Shown: positions 34,501 through 47,505 of the stretch, piece by piece
Layout: the number at the start of each line of letters is the position of its first letter
Numbering within the stretch: position 1 is the first letter of the stretch
NCBI RefSeq assembly: GCF_051020985.1
Contig: NW_027475138.1
Location: forward strand, 3,162,001 to 3,226,000
Direction: 5' to 3'
Origin: Nomia melanderi
Taxonomy: Eukaryota > Arthropoda > Insecta > Hymenoptera > Halictidae
Length of the DNA: 64,000 nucleotides
The notes under the pieces: generated by a model
What the model was told of the DNA's origin: nothing
Databases searched by the model: none
The model's input: only the letters and a program-made list of their open reading frames with translations
Made by a program: the position numbers and the translations under genes

Positions 34501-36620
34501 TCTGGTGATATCTCGGGTGCTATTACAGATAGCGCAATGAATCAAAGTGAATTATCTGCAGGAGGCCCTGGCGCATGAATCTGTGCAGCGGGAACGACCT
34601 CGGACCACCAGGGGCCGAGAAAACCACAGTCACATGGGGCCGGTCACTCAGGGTCAGGGTAAAATCCAATATATATCTGGTGATATCTCGGGTGCTATTA
34701 GATACAGCGCAATAAACCAAATTGAATTATCTGCAGGAGGCCCTGGCGCATGAATCTGGGCAGTGGGAACGACCTCGGACCACCAGGGGCCGAGAAAACC
34801 ACAGTATAGTGGGGCCGGACACTCAGGGTCAGGGGAAAATCCAATATATATATCAGGTGATATCTCGGGTGCTATTAGATACAGCGCAATAAACCAAAGT
34901 GTATTATCTGCAAGAGGCCCTGGCGCATGCATCTGTGCAGCGGGAACGACCTCGGACCACCAGGGTCCGAGAAAACTAAAGTCTCATGGGGCCGGACACT
35001 CAGGGTCTGGGGAAAATCCATTATATATCTGGTGATATGTCGGGAGCTATTACAGATAGCGCAATAAATCAAAGTTCATTGTCTGGAGGAGGCCCTGGCG
35101 CATGAATCTGTGCAGCGGGAACGACCTCGGTCCACCAGGGGCCGAGAAAACCACCGTCTCATGGGGCTGGACACTCAGGGTGAGGGTAATATCCAATATA
35201 TATCTGGTGATATCTCGGGTGCTATTACAGATAGCGCAATAAATCAAAGTGCATTGTCTGTAGGAGGCCCTGGCGCATGAACCTGTGCAGCGGCAACGAC
35301 CTCGGACCACCAGGGGCCGAGAAAACCACAGTCTCATGGGGCCGGACACTCTGGGTCAGGGGAAAATCCAATATATATCTGGTGATATCTCGGGTGCTAT
35401 TACAGATTGCGCAATAAATCAAAGTGCATTGTCTGCAGGAGGCCCTTGCGAATGCATCTGTTCAGCGGAAACGACCTCGGATCACCAGGGGCCGAGAAAA
35501 CCACCGACACATGGGGCCGGACACTCAGGGTCGAGGAAAAATCCAATATATATCTGGTGATATCTCGGGTGCTATTACAGATAGCGCAATGAATCAAAGT
35601 GAATTATCTGCAGGAGGCCCTGGCGCATGAATCTGTGCAGCGGGAACGACCTCGGACCACCAGGGGCCGAGAAAACCACAGTCACATGGGGCCGGTCACT
35701 CAGGGTCAGGGTAAAATCCAATATATATCTGGTGATATCTCGGGTGCTATTAGATACAGCGCAATAAACCAAATTGAATTATCTGCAGGAGGCCCTGGCG
35801 CATGAATCTGGGCAGTGGGAACGACCTCGGACCACCAGTGGCCGAGAAAACCACAGTATAGTGGGGCCGGACACTCAGGGTCAGGGGAAAATCCAATATA
35901 TATATCAGGTGATATCTCGGGTGCTATTAGATACAGCGCAATAAACCAAAGTGTATTATCTGCAAGAGGCCCTGGCGCATGCATCTGTGCAGCGGGAACG
36001 ACCTCGGACCACCAGGGTCCGAGAAAACTAAAGTCTCATGGGGCCGGACACTCAGGGTCTGGGGAAAATCCATTATATATCTGGTGATATGTCGGGAGCT
36101 ATTACAGATAGCGCAATAAATCAAAGTTCATTGTCTGGAGGAGGCCCTGGCGCATGAATCTGTGCAGCGGGAACGACCTCGGTCCACCAGGGGCCGAGAA
36201 AACCACCGTCTCATGGGGCTGGACACTCAGGGTGAAGGTAATATCCAATATATATCTGGTGATATCTCGGGTGCTATTACAGATAGCGCAATAAATCAAA
36301 GTGCATTGTCTGTAGGAGGCCCTGGCGCATGAACCTGTGCAGCGGCAACGACCTCGGACCACCAGGGGCCGAGAAAACCACAGTCTCATGGGGCCGGACA
36401 CTCTGGGTCAGGGGAAAATCCAATATATATCTGGTGATATCTCGGGTGCTATTACAGATTGCGCAATAAATCAAAGTGCATTGTCTGCAGGAGGCCCTTG
36501 CGAATGCATCTGTTCAGCGGAAACGACCTCGGATCACCAGGGGCCGAGAAAACCACCGACACATGGGGCCGGACACTCAGGGTCGAGGAAAAATCCAATA
36601 TATATCTGGTGATATCTCGG
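34500..36620. repeat. Six-monomer tandem duplication (1,052 bp), nested in the 18-mer
   Basis: Two adjacent copies at an offset of 1,052 bp (6 x 175 plus 2 from a 10-bp AT run). Tags in order: CAATGAATC, CAGTCACATGGGGCCGGTCAC, TTAGATACAGCGC, GGGCAGTGGG, CAGTATAGTGGGG, ATATCAGGTG, TGCAAGAGGCC, AGGGTCCGAG, TCATTGTCTGGAGG, GGTGAGGGTAATATCC and CCCTTGCGAATGC. One difference is GGTGAAGGTAA in the second copy. The fusion point lies within 35,538-35,577. Both copies are repeated in the second 18-monomer unit. Confidence 0.92.
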
Positions 36621-37833
36621 GTGCTATTAGAGATAGCGCGATAAATCAAAGTGAATTATCTGCAGGAGGCCCTGGCGCATGCATCTGTGCAGCGGGAACG
36701 ACCTCGGACCACCAGGGGCCGAGAAAATCACCGTCTCATGGGGACGGGCACTCAGGGTCTGGGGAAAATCCAATATGTATCTGCTGATATCTCGGGTGCT
36801 ATTAGAGATAGCGTAACAAACCAAAGTGCATTGTCTGTAGGAGGCCCTGGCGCATGAATCTGTGCAGCGGGAACGACCTCTGACCACAAGAGGCCGAGAA
36901 AACCACCGTCTCATGGGGCCGGACACTCAGGGTCGAGGAAAAATCCAATATATATCTGGTGATATCTCGGGTGCTATTACAGATAGCGCGATAAATCAAA
37001 GTGCATTGTCTGTAGGAGGCACTGGCGAATGAGTCTGTGCAGCAGGAACGACCTCGAACCACCAGGGGCCGAGAAAATTACAGATATTCGGAATCCGTCA
37101 CCCAAGGTCATGTGAAAATCCAGCATATATCTGGTGATATTTCGGGTGCTATTATAGATAGCGCAATAAGCCAAAGTGAATTATCTGCAGTAGGCCCTGG
37201 CGCATGCATCTGTGCAGCGGGAACGACCTCGGACAACCACGGGCCGAGAAAGCCACAGACTCATGGGGCTGGACACTCAGGGTTAGGGAAAAATCCAATA
37301 TATATCTGGTGATATCTCGGGTGCTATTACAGATAGTACAATAAATCAAAGTGCACTGTCTGTAGGAGGCCCTGGCGCATGAATCTGTGCAGCGGGAACG
37401 ACCTCGGACAACCAGGGGCCGAGAAAACCACCGTCTCATGGGGACGGACACTCAGGGTCTGGCGAAAATCCACTATATATCTGGTGATATCTCCGGTGCT
37501 ATTAGAGATAGCGCAATAAACCAAACTGCATTGTCTGTAGGAGGCCCTGGCGCATGAATCTGTGCAGCGGGAGCGACCTCTGACCACAAGGGGCCGAGAA
37601 AACCACCGTCTCATGGGGCCGGACACTCAGGGTCGAGGAAAAATCCAATATATATCTGGTGATATCTCGGGTGCTAATAGAGATAGCGCAATAAACCAAA
37701 GTGAATTATCTGCAGGAGGCCCTGGCGCATGAATCTGTGCAGCGGGAACGACATCGGCCCACCAGGGGCCGAGAAAACGACCGTCTCATGGGGCCGGACA
37801 CTCAGGGTCAGTGAAAAATCCAATATATATCTG
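34680..37833. repeat. Eighteen-monomer HOR (3,154 bp), copy 1
   Basis: Matches the next 3,154 bp almost exactly, including private changes such as CACCAGTGGCCGAG (35,835 and 38,989) and the diverged tract at 37,072-37,135. It contains two 6-monomer copies followed by about six further monomers. A change seen in only one copy is CATGGATCTG near 40,532 where this copy has CATGAATCTG. The high identity implies a recent tandem duplication. Confidence 0.93.
37072..37135 (+). repeat. Strongly diverged monomer tract, class 1 (4 copies)
   Basis: Within an otherwise ordinary monomer, this tract departs from consensus at many bases: GAGAAAATTACAGATATTCG, then GAATCCGTCACCCAAGG, then TCATGTGAAAATCCAGC. 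Downstream changes are GATATTTCGGG and TTATAGATAG. The same tract is at 40,228-40,281, 43,205-43,258 and 45,480-45,533, as expected from the HOR duplications. The length is unchanged, so this is dense substitution rather than insertion. Confidence 0.85.
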
Positions 37834-40800
37834 GTGATATCTCGGGTGCTATTAGATACAGCGCAATAAACCAAATTGAATTATCTGCAGGAGGCCCTGG
37901 CGCATGAATCTGGGCAGTGGGAACGACCTCGGACCACCAGGGGCCGAGAAAACCACAGTATAGTGGGGCCGGACACTCAGGGTCAGGGGAAAATCCAATA
38001 TATATATCAGGTGATATCTCGGGTGCTATTAGATACAGCGCAATAAACCAAAGTGTATTATCTGCAAGAGGCCCTGGCGCATGCATCTGTGCAGCGGGAA
38101 CGACCTCGGACCACCAGGGTCCGAGAAAACTAAAGTCTCATGGGGCCGGACACTCAGGGTCTGGGGAAAATCCATTATATATCTGGTGATATGTCGGGAG
38201 CTATTACAGATAGCGCAATAAATCAAAGTTCATTGTCTGGAGGAGGCCCTGGCGCATGAATCTGTGCAGCGGGAACGACCTCGGTCCACCAGGGGCCGAG
38301 AAAACCACCGTCTCATGGGGCTGGACACTCAGGGTGAGGGTAATATCCAATATATATCTGGTGATATCTCGGGTGCTATTACAGATAGCGCAATAAATCA
38401 AAGTGCATTGTCTGTAGGAGGCCCTGGCGCATGAACCTGTGCAGCGGCAACGACCTCGGACCACCAGGGGCCGAGAAAACCACAGTCTCATGGGGCCGGA
38501 CACTCTGGGTCAGGGGAAAATCCAATATATATCTGGTGATATCTCGGGTGCTATTACAGATTGCGCAATAAATCAAAGTGCATTGTCTGCAGGAGGCCCT
38601 TGCGAATGCATCTGTTCAGCGGAAACGACCTCGGATCACCAGGGGCCGAGAAAACCACCGACACATGGGGCCGGACACTCAGGGTCGAGGAAAAATCCAA
38701 TATATATCTGGTGATATCTCGGGTGCTATTACAGATAGCGCAATGAATCAAAGTGAATTATCTGCAGGAGGCCCTGGCGCATGAATCTGTGCAGCGGGAA
38801 CGACCTCGGACCACCAGGGGCCGAGAAAACCACAGTCACATGGGGCCGGTCACTCAGGGTCAGGGTAAAATCCAATATATATCTGGTGATATCTCGGGTG
38901 CTATTAGATACAGCGCAATAAACCAAATTGAATTATCTGCAGGAGGCCCTGGCGCATGAATCTGGGCAGTGGGAACGACCTCGGACCACCAGTGGCCGAG
39001 AAAACCACAGTATAGTGGGGCCGGACACTCAGGGTCAGGGGAAAATCCAATATATATATCAGGTGATATCTCGGGTGCTATTAGATACAGCGCAATAAAC
39101 CAAAGTGTATTATCTGCAAGAGGCCCTGGCGCATGCATCTGTGCAGCGGGAACGACCTCGGACCACCAGGGTCCGAGAAAACTAAAGTCTCATGGGGCCG
39201 GACACTCAGGGTCTGGGGAAAATCCATTATATATCTGGTGATATGTCGGGAGCTATTACAGATAGCGCAATAAATCAAAGTTCATTGTCTGGAGGAGGCC
39301 CTGGCGCATGAATCTGTGCAGCGGGAACGACCTCGGTCCACCAGGGGCCGAGAAAACCACCGTCTCATGGGGCTGGACACTCAGGGTGAAGGTAATATCC
39401 AATATATATCTGGTGATATCTCGGGTGCTATTACAGATAGCGCAATAAATCAAAGTGCATTGTCTGTAGGAGGCCCTGGCGCATGAACCTGTGCAGCGGC
39501 AACGACCTCGGACCACCAGGGGCCGAGAAAACCACAGTCTCATGGGGCCGGACACTCTGGGTCAGGGGAAAATCCAATATATATCTGGTGATATCTCGGG
39601 TGCTATTACAGATTGCGCAATAAATCAAAGTGCATTGTCTGCAGGAGGCCCTTGCGAATGCATCTGTTCAGCGGAAACGACCTCGGATCACCAGGGGCCG
39701 AGAAAACCACCGACACATGGGGCCGGACACTCAGGGTCGAGGAAAAATCCAATATATATCTGGTGATATCTCGGGTGCTATTAGAGATAGCGCGATAAAT
39801 CAAAGTGAATTATCTGCAGGAGGCCCTGGCGCATGCATCTGTGCAGCGGGAACGACCTCGGACCACCAGGGGCCGAGAAAATCACCGTCTCATGGGGACG
39901 GGCACTCAGGGTCTGGGGAAAATCCAATATGTATCTGCTGATATCTCGGGTGCTATTAGAGATAGCGTAACAAACCAAAGTGCATTGTCTGTAGGAGGCC
40001 CTGGCGCATGAATCTGTGCAGCGGGAACGACCTCTGACCACAAGAGGCCGAGAAAACCACCGTCTCATGGGGCCGGACACTCAGGGTCGAGGAAAAATCC
40101 AATATATATCTGGTGATATCTCGGGTGCTATTACAGATAGCGCGATAAATCAAAGTGCATTGTCTGTAGGAGGCACTGGCGAATGAGTCTGTGCAGCAGG
40201 AACGACCTCGAACCACCAGGGGCCGAGAAAATTACAGATATTCGGAATCCGTCACCCAAGGTCATGTGAAAATCCAGCATATATCTGGTGATATTTCGGG
40301 TGCTATTATAGATAGCGCAATAAGCCAAAGTGAATTATCTGCAGTAGGCCCTGGCGCATGCATCTGTGCAGCGGGAACGACCTCGGACAACCACGGGCCG
40401 AGAAAGCCACAGACTCATGGGGCTGGACACTCAGGGTTAGGGAAAAATCCAATATATATCTGGTGATATCTCGGGTGCTATTACAGATAGTACAATAAAT
40501 CAAAGTGCACTGTCTGTAGGAGGCCCTGGCGCATGGATCTGTGCAGCGGGAACGACCTCGGACAACCAGGGGCCGAGAAAACCACCGTCTCATGGGGACG
40601 GACACTCAGGGTCTGGCGAAAATCCACTATATATCTGGTGATATCTCCGGTGCTATTAGAGATAGCGCAATAAACCAAACTGCATTGTCTGTAGGAGGCC
40701 CTGGCGCATGAATCTGTGCAGCGGGAGCGACCTCTGACCACAAGGGGCCGAGAAAACCACCGTCTCATGGGGCCGGACACTCAGGGTCGAGGAAAAATCC

Positions 40801-40987
40801 AATATATATCTGGTGATATCTCGGGTGCTAATAGAGATAGCGCAATAAACCAAAGTGAATTATCTGCAGGAGGCCCTGGCGCATGAATCTGTGCAGCGGG
40901 AACGACATCGGCCCACCAGGGGCCGAGAAAACGACCGTCTCATGGGGCCGGACACTCAGGGTCAGTGAAAAATCCAATATATATCTG
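37834..40987. repeat. Eighteen-monomer HOR (3,154 bp), copy 2
   Basis: Second copy of 34,680-37,833. The fusion lies in 37,815-37,854. The left flank has GTGAAAAATCC where the copy 1 start has GGTAAAATCC, and the right flank has TTAGATACAGC where the copy 2 end has TTACAGATAGC. After about 40,987 the sequence leaves the HOR. Confidence 0.93.
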
Positions 40988-41519
40988 GTGATATCTCGGG
41001 TGCTATTACAGATAGCGCAATAAATCAAAGTGCATTGTCTGTAGGAGGCCCTGGCGCATGAATCTGTGCAGCGGGAACGACCTCGGACCACCAGCGGCCG
41101 AGAAAACCACAGCCTCATGGGGCCGGACACTCAGGGTCAGGGGAAAATCCAATATATATCTGGTGATATCTCGGGTGCTATTACAGATAGCGCAATAAAT
41201 CAAAGTGAATTATCTGCAGGAGGCCCTGGCGCATGCATCTGTGCATCGGGAACGACCTCGGACCACCAGGGGCCGAGAAAACCACCGTCTCATGGGGCCG
41301 GGCACTCAGGGTCTGGGGAAAATCCAATATGTATCTGCTGATATCTCGGGTGCTATTAGAGATAGCGTACCAAACCAAAGTGCATTGTCTGTAGGAGGCC
41401 CTGGCGCATGAATCTGTGCAGCGGGAACGACCTCTGACCACAAGAGGCCGAGTAAACCACCGTCCCATGGGGACGGACACTCAGGGTCTGGCGAAAATCC
41501 ACTATATATCTGGTGATAT
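40988..41519. repeat. Three-monomer spacer between the 18-mer and 13-mer HORs
   Basis: Three in-phase monomers with mixed tags: CACCAGCGGCCGAG, CAGCCTCATGG, GTGCATCGGG, GCGTACCAAACC and GAGTAAACCACCGTCCC. They resemble domain 4 units but match neither HOR exactly. Confidence 0.8.
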
Positions 41520-43796
41520 CTCGGGTGCTATTAGAGATAGGGCAATAAACCAAAGTGAATTATCTGCAGGAGGCCCTGGCGCATGAATCTGTGCAGCGGG
41601 AACGACCTCGGACCACCAGGGGCCGAGAAAACCACAGTCTCATGGAGCCGGACACTCAGGGTCAGGGGAAAATCCAATATATATCTGGTGATATCTCGGG
41701 TGCTATTACAGATAGCGCAATAAATCAAAGTGAATTATCTGCAGGAGGCCCTGGCGCATGAATCTGTGCAGCGGGAACGACCTCGGACCACCAGGGGCCG
41801 AGAAAACCACAGTCACATGGGGCCGGTCACTCAGGGTCAGGGGAAAATCCAATATATATCTGGTGATATCTCGGGTGCTATTAGATACAGCGCAATAAAC
41901 CAAATTGAATTATCTGCAGGAGGCCCTGGCGCATGAATCTGGGCAGCGGGAACGACCTCGGACCACCAGGGGCCGAGAAAACCACAGTATAGTGGGGCCG
42001 GACACTCAGGGTCAGGGGAAAATCCAATATATATATCAGGTGATATCTCGGGTGCTATTAGATACAGCGCAATAAACCAAAGTGTATTATCTGCAAGAGG
42101 CCCTGGCGCATGCATCTGTGCAGCGGGAACGACCTCGGACCACCAGGGGCCGAGAAAACTACAGTCTCATGGGGCCGGACACTCAGGGTCTGGGGAAAAT
42201 CCATTATATATCTGGTGATATGTCGGGAGCTATTACAGATAGCGCAATAAATCAAAGTTCATTGTCTGGAGGAGGCCCTGGCGCATGAATCTGTGCAGCG
42301 GGAACGACCTCGGTCCACCAGGGGCCGAGAAAACCACCGTCTCATGGGGCTGGACACTCAGGGTGAGGGTAATATCCAATATATATCTGGTGATATCTCG
42401 GGTGCTATTACAGATAGCGCAATAAATCAAAGTGCATTGTCTGTAGGAGGCCCTGGCGCATGATCCTGTGCAGCGGCAACGACCTCGGACCACCAGGGGC
42501 CGAGAAAACCACAGTCTCATGGGGCCGGACACTCTGGGTCAGGGGAAAATTCAATATATATCTGGTGATATCTCGGGTGCTATTACAGATTGCGCAATAA
42601 ATCAAAGTGCATTGTCTGCAGGAGGCCCTTGCGAATGCATCTGTTCAGCGGGAACGACCTCGGATCACCAGGGGCCGAGAAAACCACCGACACATGGGGC
42701 CGGACACTCAGGGTCGAGGAAAAATCCAATATATATCTGGTGATATCTCGGGTGCTATTAGAGATAGCGCGATAAATCAAAGTGAATTATCTGCAGGAGG
42801 CCCTGGCGCATGCATCTGTGCAGCGGGAACGACCTCGGACCACCAGGGGCCGAGAAAATCACCGTCTCATGGGGACGGGCACTCAGGGTCTGGGGAAAAT
42901 CCAATATGTATCTGCTGATATCTCGGGTGCTATTAGAGATAGCGTAACAAACCAAAGTGCATTGTCTGTAGGAGGCCCTGGCGCATGAATCTGTGCAGCG
43001 GGAACGACCTCTGACCACAAGAGGCCGAGAAAACCACCGTCTCATGGGGCCGGACACTCAGGGTCGAGGAAAAATCCAATATATATCTGGTGATATCTCG
43101 GGTGCTATTACAGATAGCGCGATAAATCAAAGTGCATTGTCAGTAGGAGGCACTGGCGAATGAGTCTGTGCAGCAGGAACGACCTCGAACCACCAGGGGC
43201 CGAGAAAATTACAGATATTCGGAATCCGTCACCCAAGGTCATGTGAAAATCCAGCATATATCTGGTGATATTTCGGGTGCTATTATAGATAGCGCAATAA
43301 ACCAAAGTGAATTATCTGCAGTAGGCCCTGGCGCATGCATCTGTGCAGCGGGAACGACCTCGGACAACCACGGGCCGAGAAAGCCACAGACTCATGGGGC
43401 TGGACACTCAGGGTTAGGGAAAAATCCAATATATATCTGGTGATATCTCGGGTGCTATTAGAGATAGCGCAATAAACCAAACTGCATTGTCTGTAGGAGG
43501 CCCTGGCGCATGAATCTGTGCACCGGGAGCGACCTCTGACCACAAGGGGCCGAGAAAACCACCGTCTCATGGGGCCGGACACTCAGGGTCGAGGAAAAAT
43601 CCAATATATATCTGGTGATATCTCGGGTGCTAATAGAGATAGCGCAATAAACCAAAGTGAATTATCTGCAGGAGGCCCTGGCGCATGAATCTGTGCAGCG
43701 GGAACGACCTCGGACCACCAGGGGCCGAGAAAACGACCGTCTCATGGGGCCGGACACTCAGGGTCAGTGAAAAATCCAATATATATCTGGTGATAT
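41520..43796. repeat. Thirteen-monomer HOR (2,277 bp), copy 1
   Basis: Matches the following block at an offset of 2,277 bp, falling to 2,275 after the AT run shrinks at 44,656. It contains one 6-monomer-like segment (GGTCAC, ATACAGCGC, TATAGTGGGG, TCATTGTCTGG). Units at 42,583-43,280 match 39,606-40,303 of the 18-mer (offset 2,977). It is therefore a shortened relative of the 18-monomer HOR. Private tags include ATGATCCTGTGCAGCGG, GAAAATTCAATAT and TGTCAGTAGGAGG. Confidence 0.92.
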
Positions 43797-46070
43797 CTCG
43801 GGTGCTATTAGAGATAGGGCAATAAACCAAAGTGAATTATCTGCAGGAGGCCCTGGCGCATGAATCTGTGCAGCGGGAACGACCTCGGACCACCAGGGGC
43901 CGAGAAAACCACAGTCTCATGGAGCCGGACACTCAGGGTCAGGGGAAAATCCAATATATATCTGGTGATATCTCGGGTGCTATTACAGATAGCGCAATAA
44001 ATCAAAGTGAATTATCTGCAGGAGGCCCTGGCGCATGAATCTGTGCAGCGGGAACGACCTCGGACCACCAGGGGCCGAGAAAACCACAGTCACATGGGGC
44101 CGGTCACTCAGGGTCAGGGGAAAATCCAATATATATCTGGTGATATCTCGGGTGCTATTAGATACAGCGCAATAAACCAAATTGAATTATCTGCAGGAGG
44201 CCCTGGCGCATGAATCTGGGCAGCGGGAACGACCTCGGACCACCAGGGGCCGAGAAAACCACAGTATAGTGGGGCCGGACACTCAGGGTCAGGGGAAAAT
44301 CCAATATATATATCAGGTGATATCTCGGGTGCTATTAGATACAGCGCAATAAACCAAAGTGTATTATCTGCAAGAGGCCCTGGCGCATGCATCTGTGCAG
44401 CGGGAACGACCTCGGACCACCAGGGGCCGAGAAAACTACAGTCTCATGGGGCCGGACACTCAGGGTCTGGGGAAAATCCATTATATATCTGGTGATATGT
44501 CGGGAGCTATTACAGATAGCGCAATAAATCAAAGTTCATTGTCTGGAGGAGGCCCTGGCGCATGAATCTGTGCAGCGGGAACGACCTCGGTCCACCAGGG
44601 GCCGAGAAAACCACCGTCTCATGGGGCTGGACACTCAGGGTGAGGGTAATATCCAATATATCTGGTGATATCTCGGGTGCTATTACAGATAGCGCAATAA
44701 ATCAAAGTGCATTGTCTGTAGGAGGCCCTGGCGCATGATCCTGTGCAGCGGCAACGACCTCGGACCACCAGGGGCCGAGAAAACCACAGTCTCATGGGGC
44801 CGGACACTCTGGGTCAGGGGAAAATTCAATATATATCTGGTGATATCTCGGGTGCTATTACAGATTGCGCAATAAATCAAAGTGCATTGTCTGCAGGAGG
44901 CCCTTGCGAATGCATCTGTTCAGCGGGAACGACCTCGGATCACCAGGGGCCGAGAAAACCACCGACACATGGGGCCGGACACTCAGGGTCGAGGAAAAAT
45001 CCAATATATATCTGGTGATATCTCGGGTGCTATTAGAGATAGCGCGATAAATCAAAGTGAATTATCTGCAGGAGGCCCTGGCGCATGCATCTGTGCAGCG
45101 GGAACGACCTCGGACCACCAGGGGCCGAGAAAATCACCGTCTCATGGGGACGGGCACTCAGGGTCTGGGGAAAATCCAATATGTATCTGCTGATATCTCG
45201 GGTGCTATTAGAGATAGCGTAACAAACCAAAGTGCATTGTCTGTAGGAGGCCCTGGCGCATGAATCTGTGCAGCGGGAACGACCTCTGACCACAAGAGGC
45301 CGAGAAAACCACCGTCTCATGGGGCCGGACACTCAGGGTCGAGGAAAAATCCAATATATATCTGGTGATATCTCGGGTGCTATTACAGATAGCGCGATAA
45401 ATCAAAGTGCATTGTCAGTAGGAGGCACTGGCGAATGAGTCTGTGCAGCAGGAACGACCTCGAACCACCAGGGGCCGAGAAAATTACAGATATTCGGAAT
45501 CCGTCACCCAAGGTCATGTGAAAATCCAGCATATATCTGGTGATATTTCGGGTGCTATTATAGATAGCGCAATAAACCAAAGTGAATTATCTGCAGTAGG
45601 CCCTGGCGCATGCATCTGTGCAGCGGGAACGACCTCGGACAACCACGGGCCGAGAAAGCCACAGACTCATGGGGCTGGACACTCAGGGTTAGGGAAAAAT
45701 CCAATATATATCTGGTGATATCTCGGGTGCTATTAGAGATAGCGCAATAAACCAAACTGCATTGTCTGTAGGAGGCCCTGGCGCATGAATCTGTGCACCG
45801 GGAGCGACCTCTGACCACAAGGGGCCGAGAAAACCACCGTCTCATGGGGCCGGACACTCAGGGTCGAGGAAAAATCCAATATATATCTGGTGATATCTCG
45901 GGTGCTAATAGAGATAGCGCAATAAACCAAAGTGAATTATCTGCAGGAGGCCCTGGCGCATGAATCTGTGCAGCGGGAACGACCTCGGACCACCAGGGGC
46001 CGAGAAAACGACCGTCTCATGGGGCCGGACACTCAGGGTCAGTGAAAAATCCAATATATATCTGGTGATA
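43797..46070. repeat. Thirteen-monomer HOR (2,275 bp), copy 2
   Basis: Nearly identical to copy 1. The only indel noticed is a 2-bp loss in the AT run (44,656-44,661). The fusion between copies lies in 43,780-43,810. The third copy, if it ever existed, is interrupted at about 46,070, where AATAAATCAAAGTGCATTG and a TCCAGTAAATATC unit follow. Confidence 0.92.
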
Positions 46071-46082
46071 TCTCGGGTGCTA

Positions 46083-47505
46083 TTACAGATAGCGCAATAA
46101 ATCAAAGTGCATTGTCTGTAGGAGGCCCTGGCGCATGAATCTGTGCAGCGGGAACGACCTCGGACCACCAGCGGCCGAGAAAACCACAGTCTCATGGGGC
46201 CGGACACTCAGGGTCAGGGGAAAATCCAGTAAATATCTGGTGATATCTCGGGTGCTATTAGAGATAGCGCAATAAACCAAAGTGAATTATCTGCAGGAGG
46301 CCCTGGCGCATGAATCTGTGCAGCGGGAACGACCTCGGACCACCAGGGGCCGAAAAAACCACAGTCTCATGGGGCCGGACACTCATGGTCAGGGTAAAAT
46401 CCAATATATATCTGGTGATATCTCGGGTGCTATTACAGATAGCGCAATAAATCAAAGTGCATTGTCTGTAGGAGGCCCCGGCGCATGAATCTGTGCAGCG
46501 GGAACGACCTCGGGCCACCAGGGGCCGAGAAAACCACAGTCTCATGTGGCCGGACACTCAGGGTCAGGGAAAAATCCATTATATATCTGGTGATATATCG
46601 GGTGCCATTAGAGATAGCTCGATAAATCAAAGTGCATTGTCTGCAGGAGGCCCTGACGCATGAATCTGTGCAGCGGGAACGACCTCGGACCACCATGGGC
46701 CGATAAAACCATCGTCTCATGGGGCCGGACACTCAGGGTCAGGGGAAAATCCAATATATATCTGGTGATATCTCGGGTGCTATTACAGATAGCGCAATAA
46801 ATCAAAGTGCATTGTCTGTAGGAGGCCCTGGCGCATGAATCTGTGCAGCGGGAACGACCTCGAACCACCAGGGGCCGAGAAAACCACAGTCTCATGGGGC
46901 CGGACACTCATGGTCAGGGTAAAATCCAATATATATCTGGTGATATCTCGGGTGCTATTACAGATAGCGCAATAAATCAAAGTGCATTGTCTGTAGGAGG
47001 CCCCGGCGCATGAATCTGTGCAGCGGGAACGACCTCGGACGACCAGGGGCCCTGAAAACCACAGTCTCATGGGGCCGGACACTCAGGGTCAGGGGAAAAT
47101 CCAATATATATCTGGTGATATCTCGGGTGCTATTACAGATAGCGCAATAAATCAATGTGCATTGTCTGTAGGAGACCCTGGCGCATGAATCTGTGCAGCG
47201 GGAACGACCTCGGGCCACCAGGGGCCGAGAAAACCACAGTCTCATGTGGCCGGACACTCAGGGTCAGGGAAAAATACATTATATATCTGGTGATATATCG
47301 GGTGCCATTAGAGATAGCTCCATAAATCAAAGTGCATTGTCTGCAGGAGGCCCTGACGCATGAATCTGTGCAGCGGGAACGACCTCGGACCACGAGGGGC
47401 CGATAAAACCACCGTGTCATGGGGCCGGACACTCAGGGTCAGGGGAAAATCCAATATATATCTGGTGATATCTCGGGTGCTATTACAGATAGCGCAATAA
47501 ACCAA
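46083..47505. repeat. Four-monomer tandem duplication (700 bp)
   Basis: Units at 46,433-46,780 and 47,133-47,480 share TCATGTGGCC, CCATTATATATC or ACATTATATATC, GATATATCGGG, GCCATTAGAGATAGCTC and CCCTGACGCATG at an offset of 700 bp. Also paired are CACTCATGGTCAGGG (46,382 and 46,907, offset 525) and GGCCCCGGCGC. Copies differ at several bases, so this duplication is older than the domain 4 HORs. Confidence 0.82.

Noticed and set aside
37100..37116. Nuclear-receptor half-site (AAGGTCA) in the diverged tracts
   Set aside because: A 7-bp match in a few tracts is easily chance, and no paired or phased half-site was seen. Kept only as a description of the shared core.
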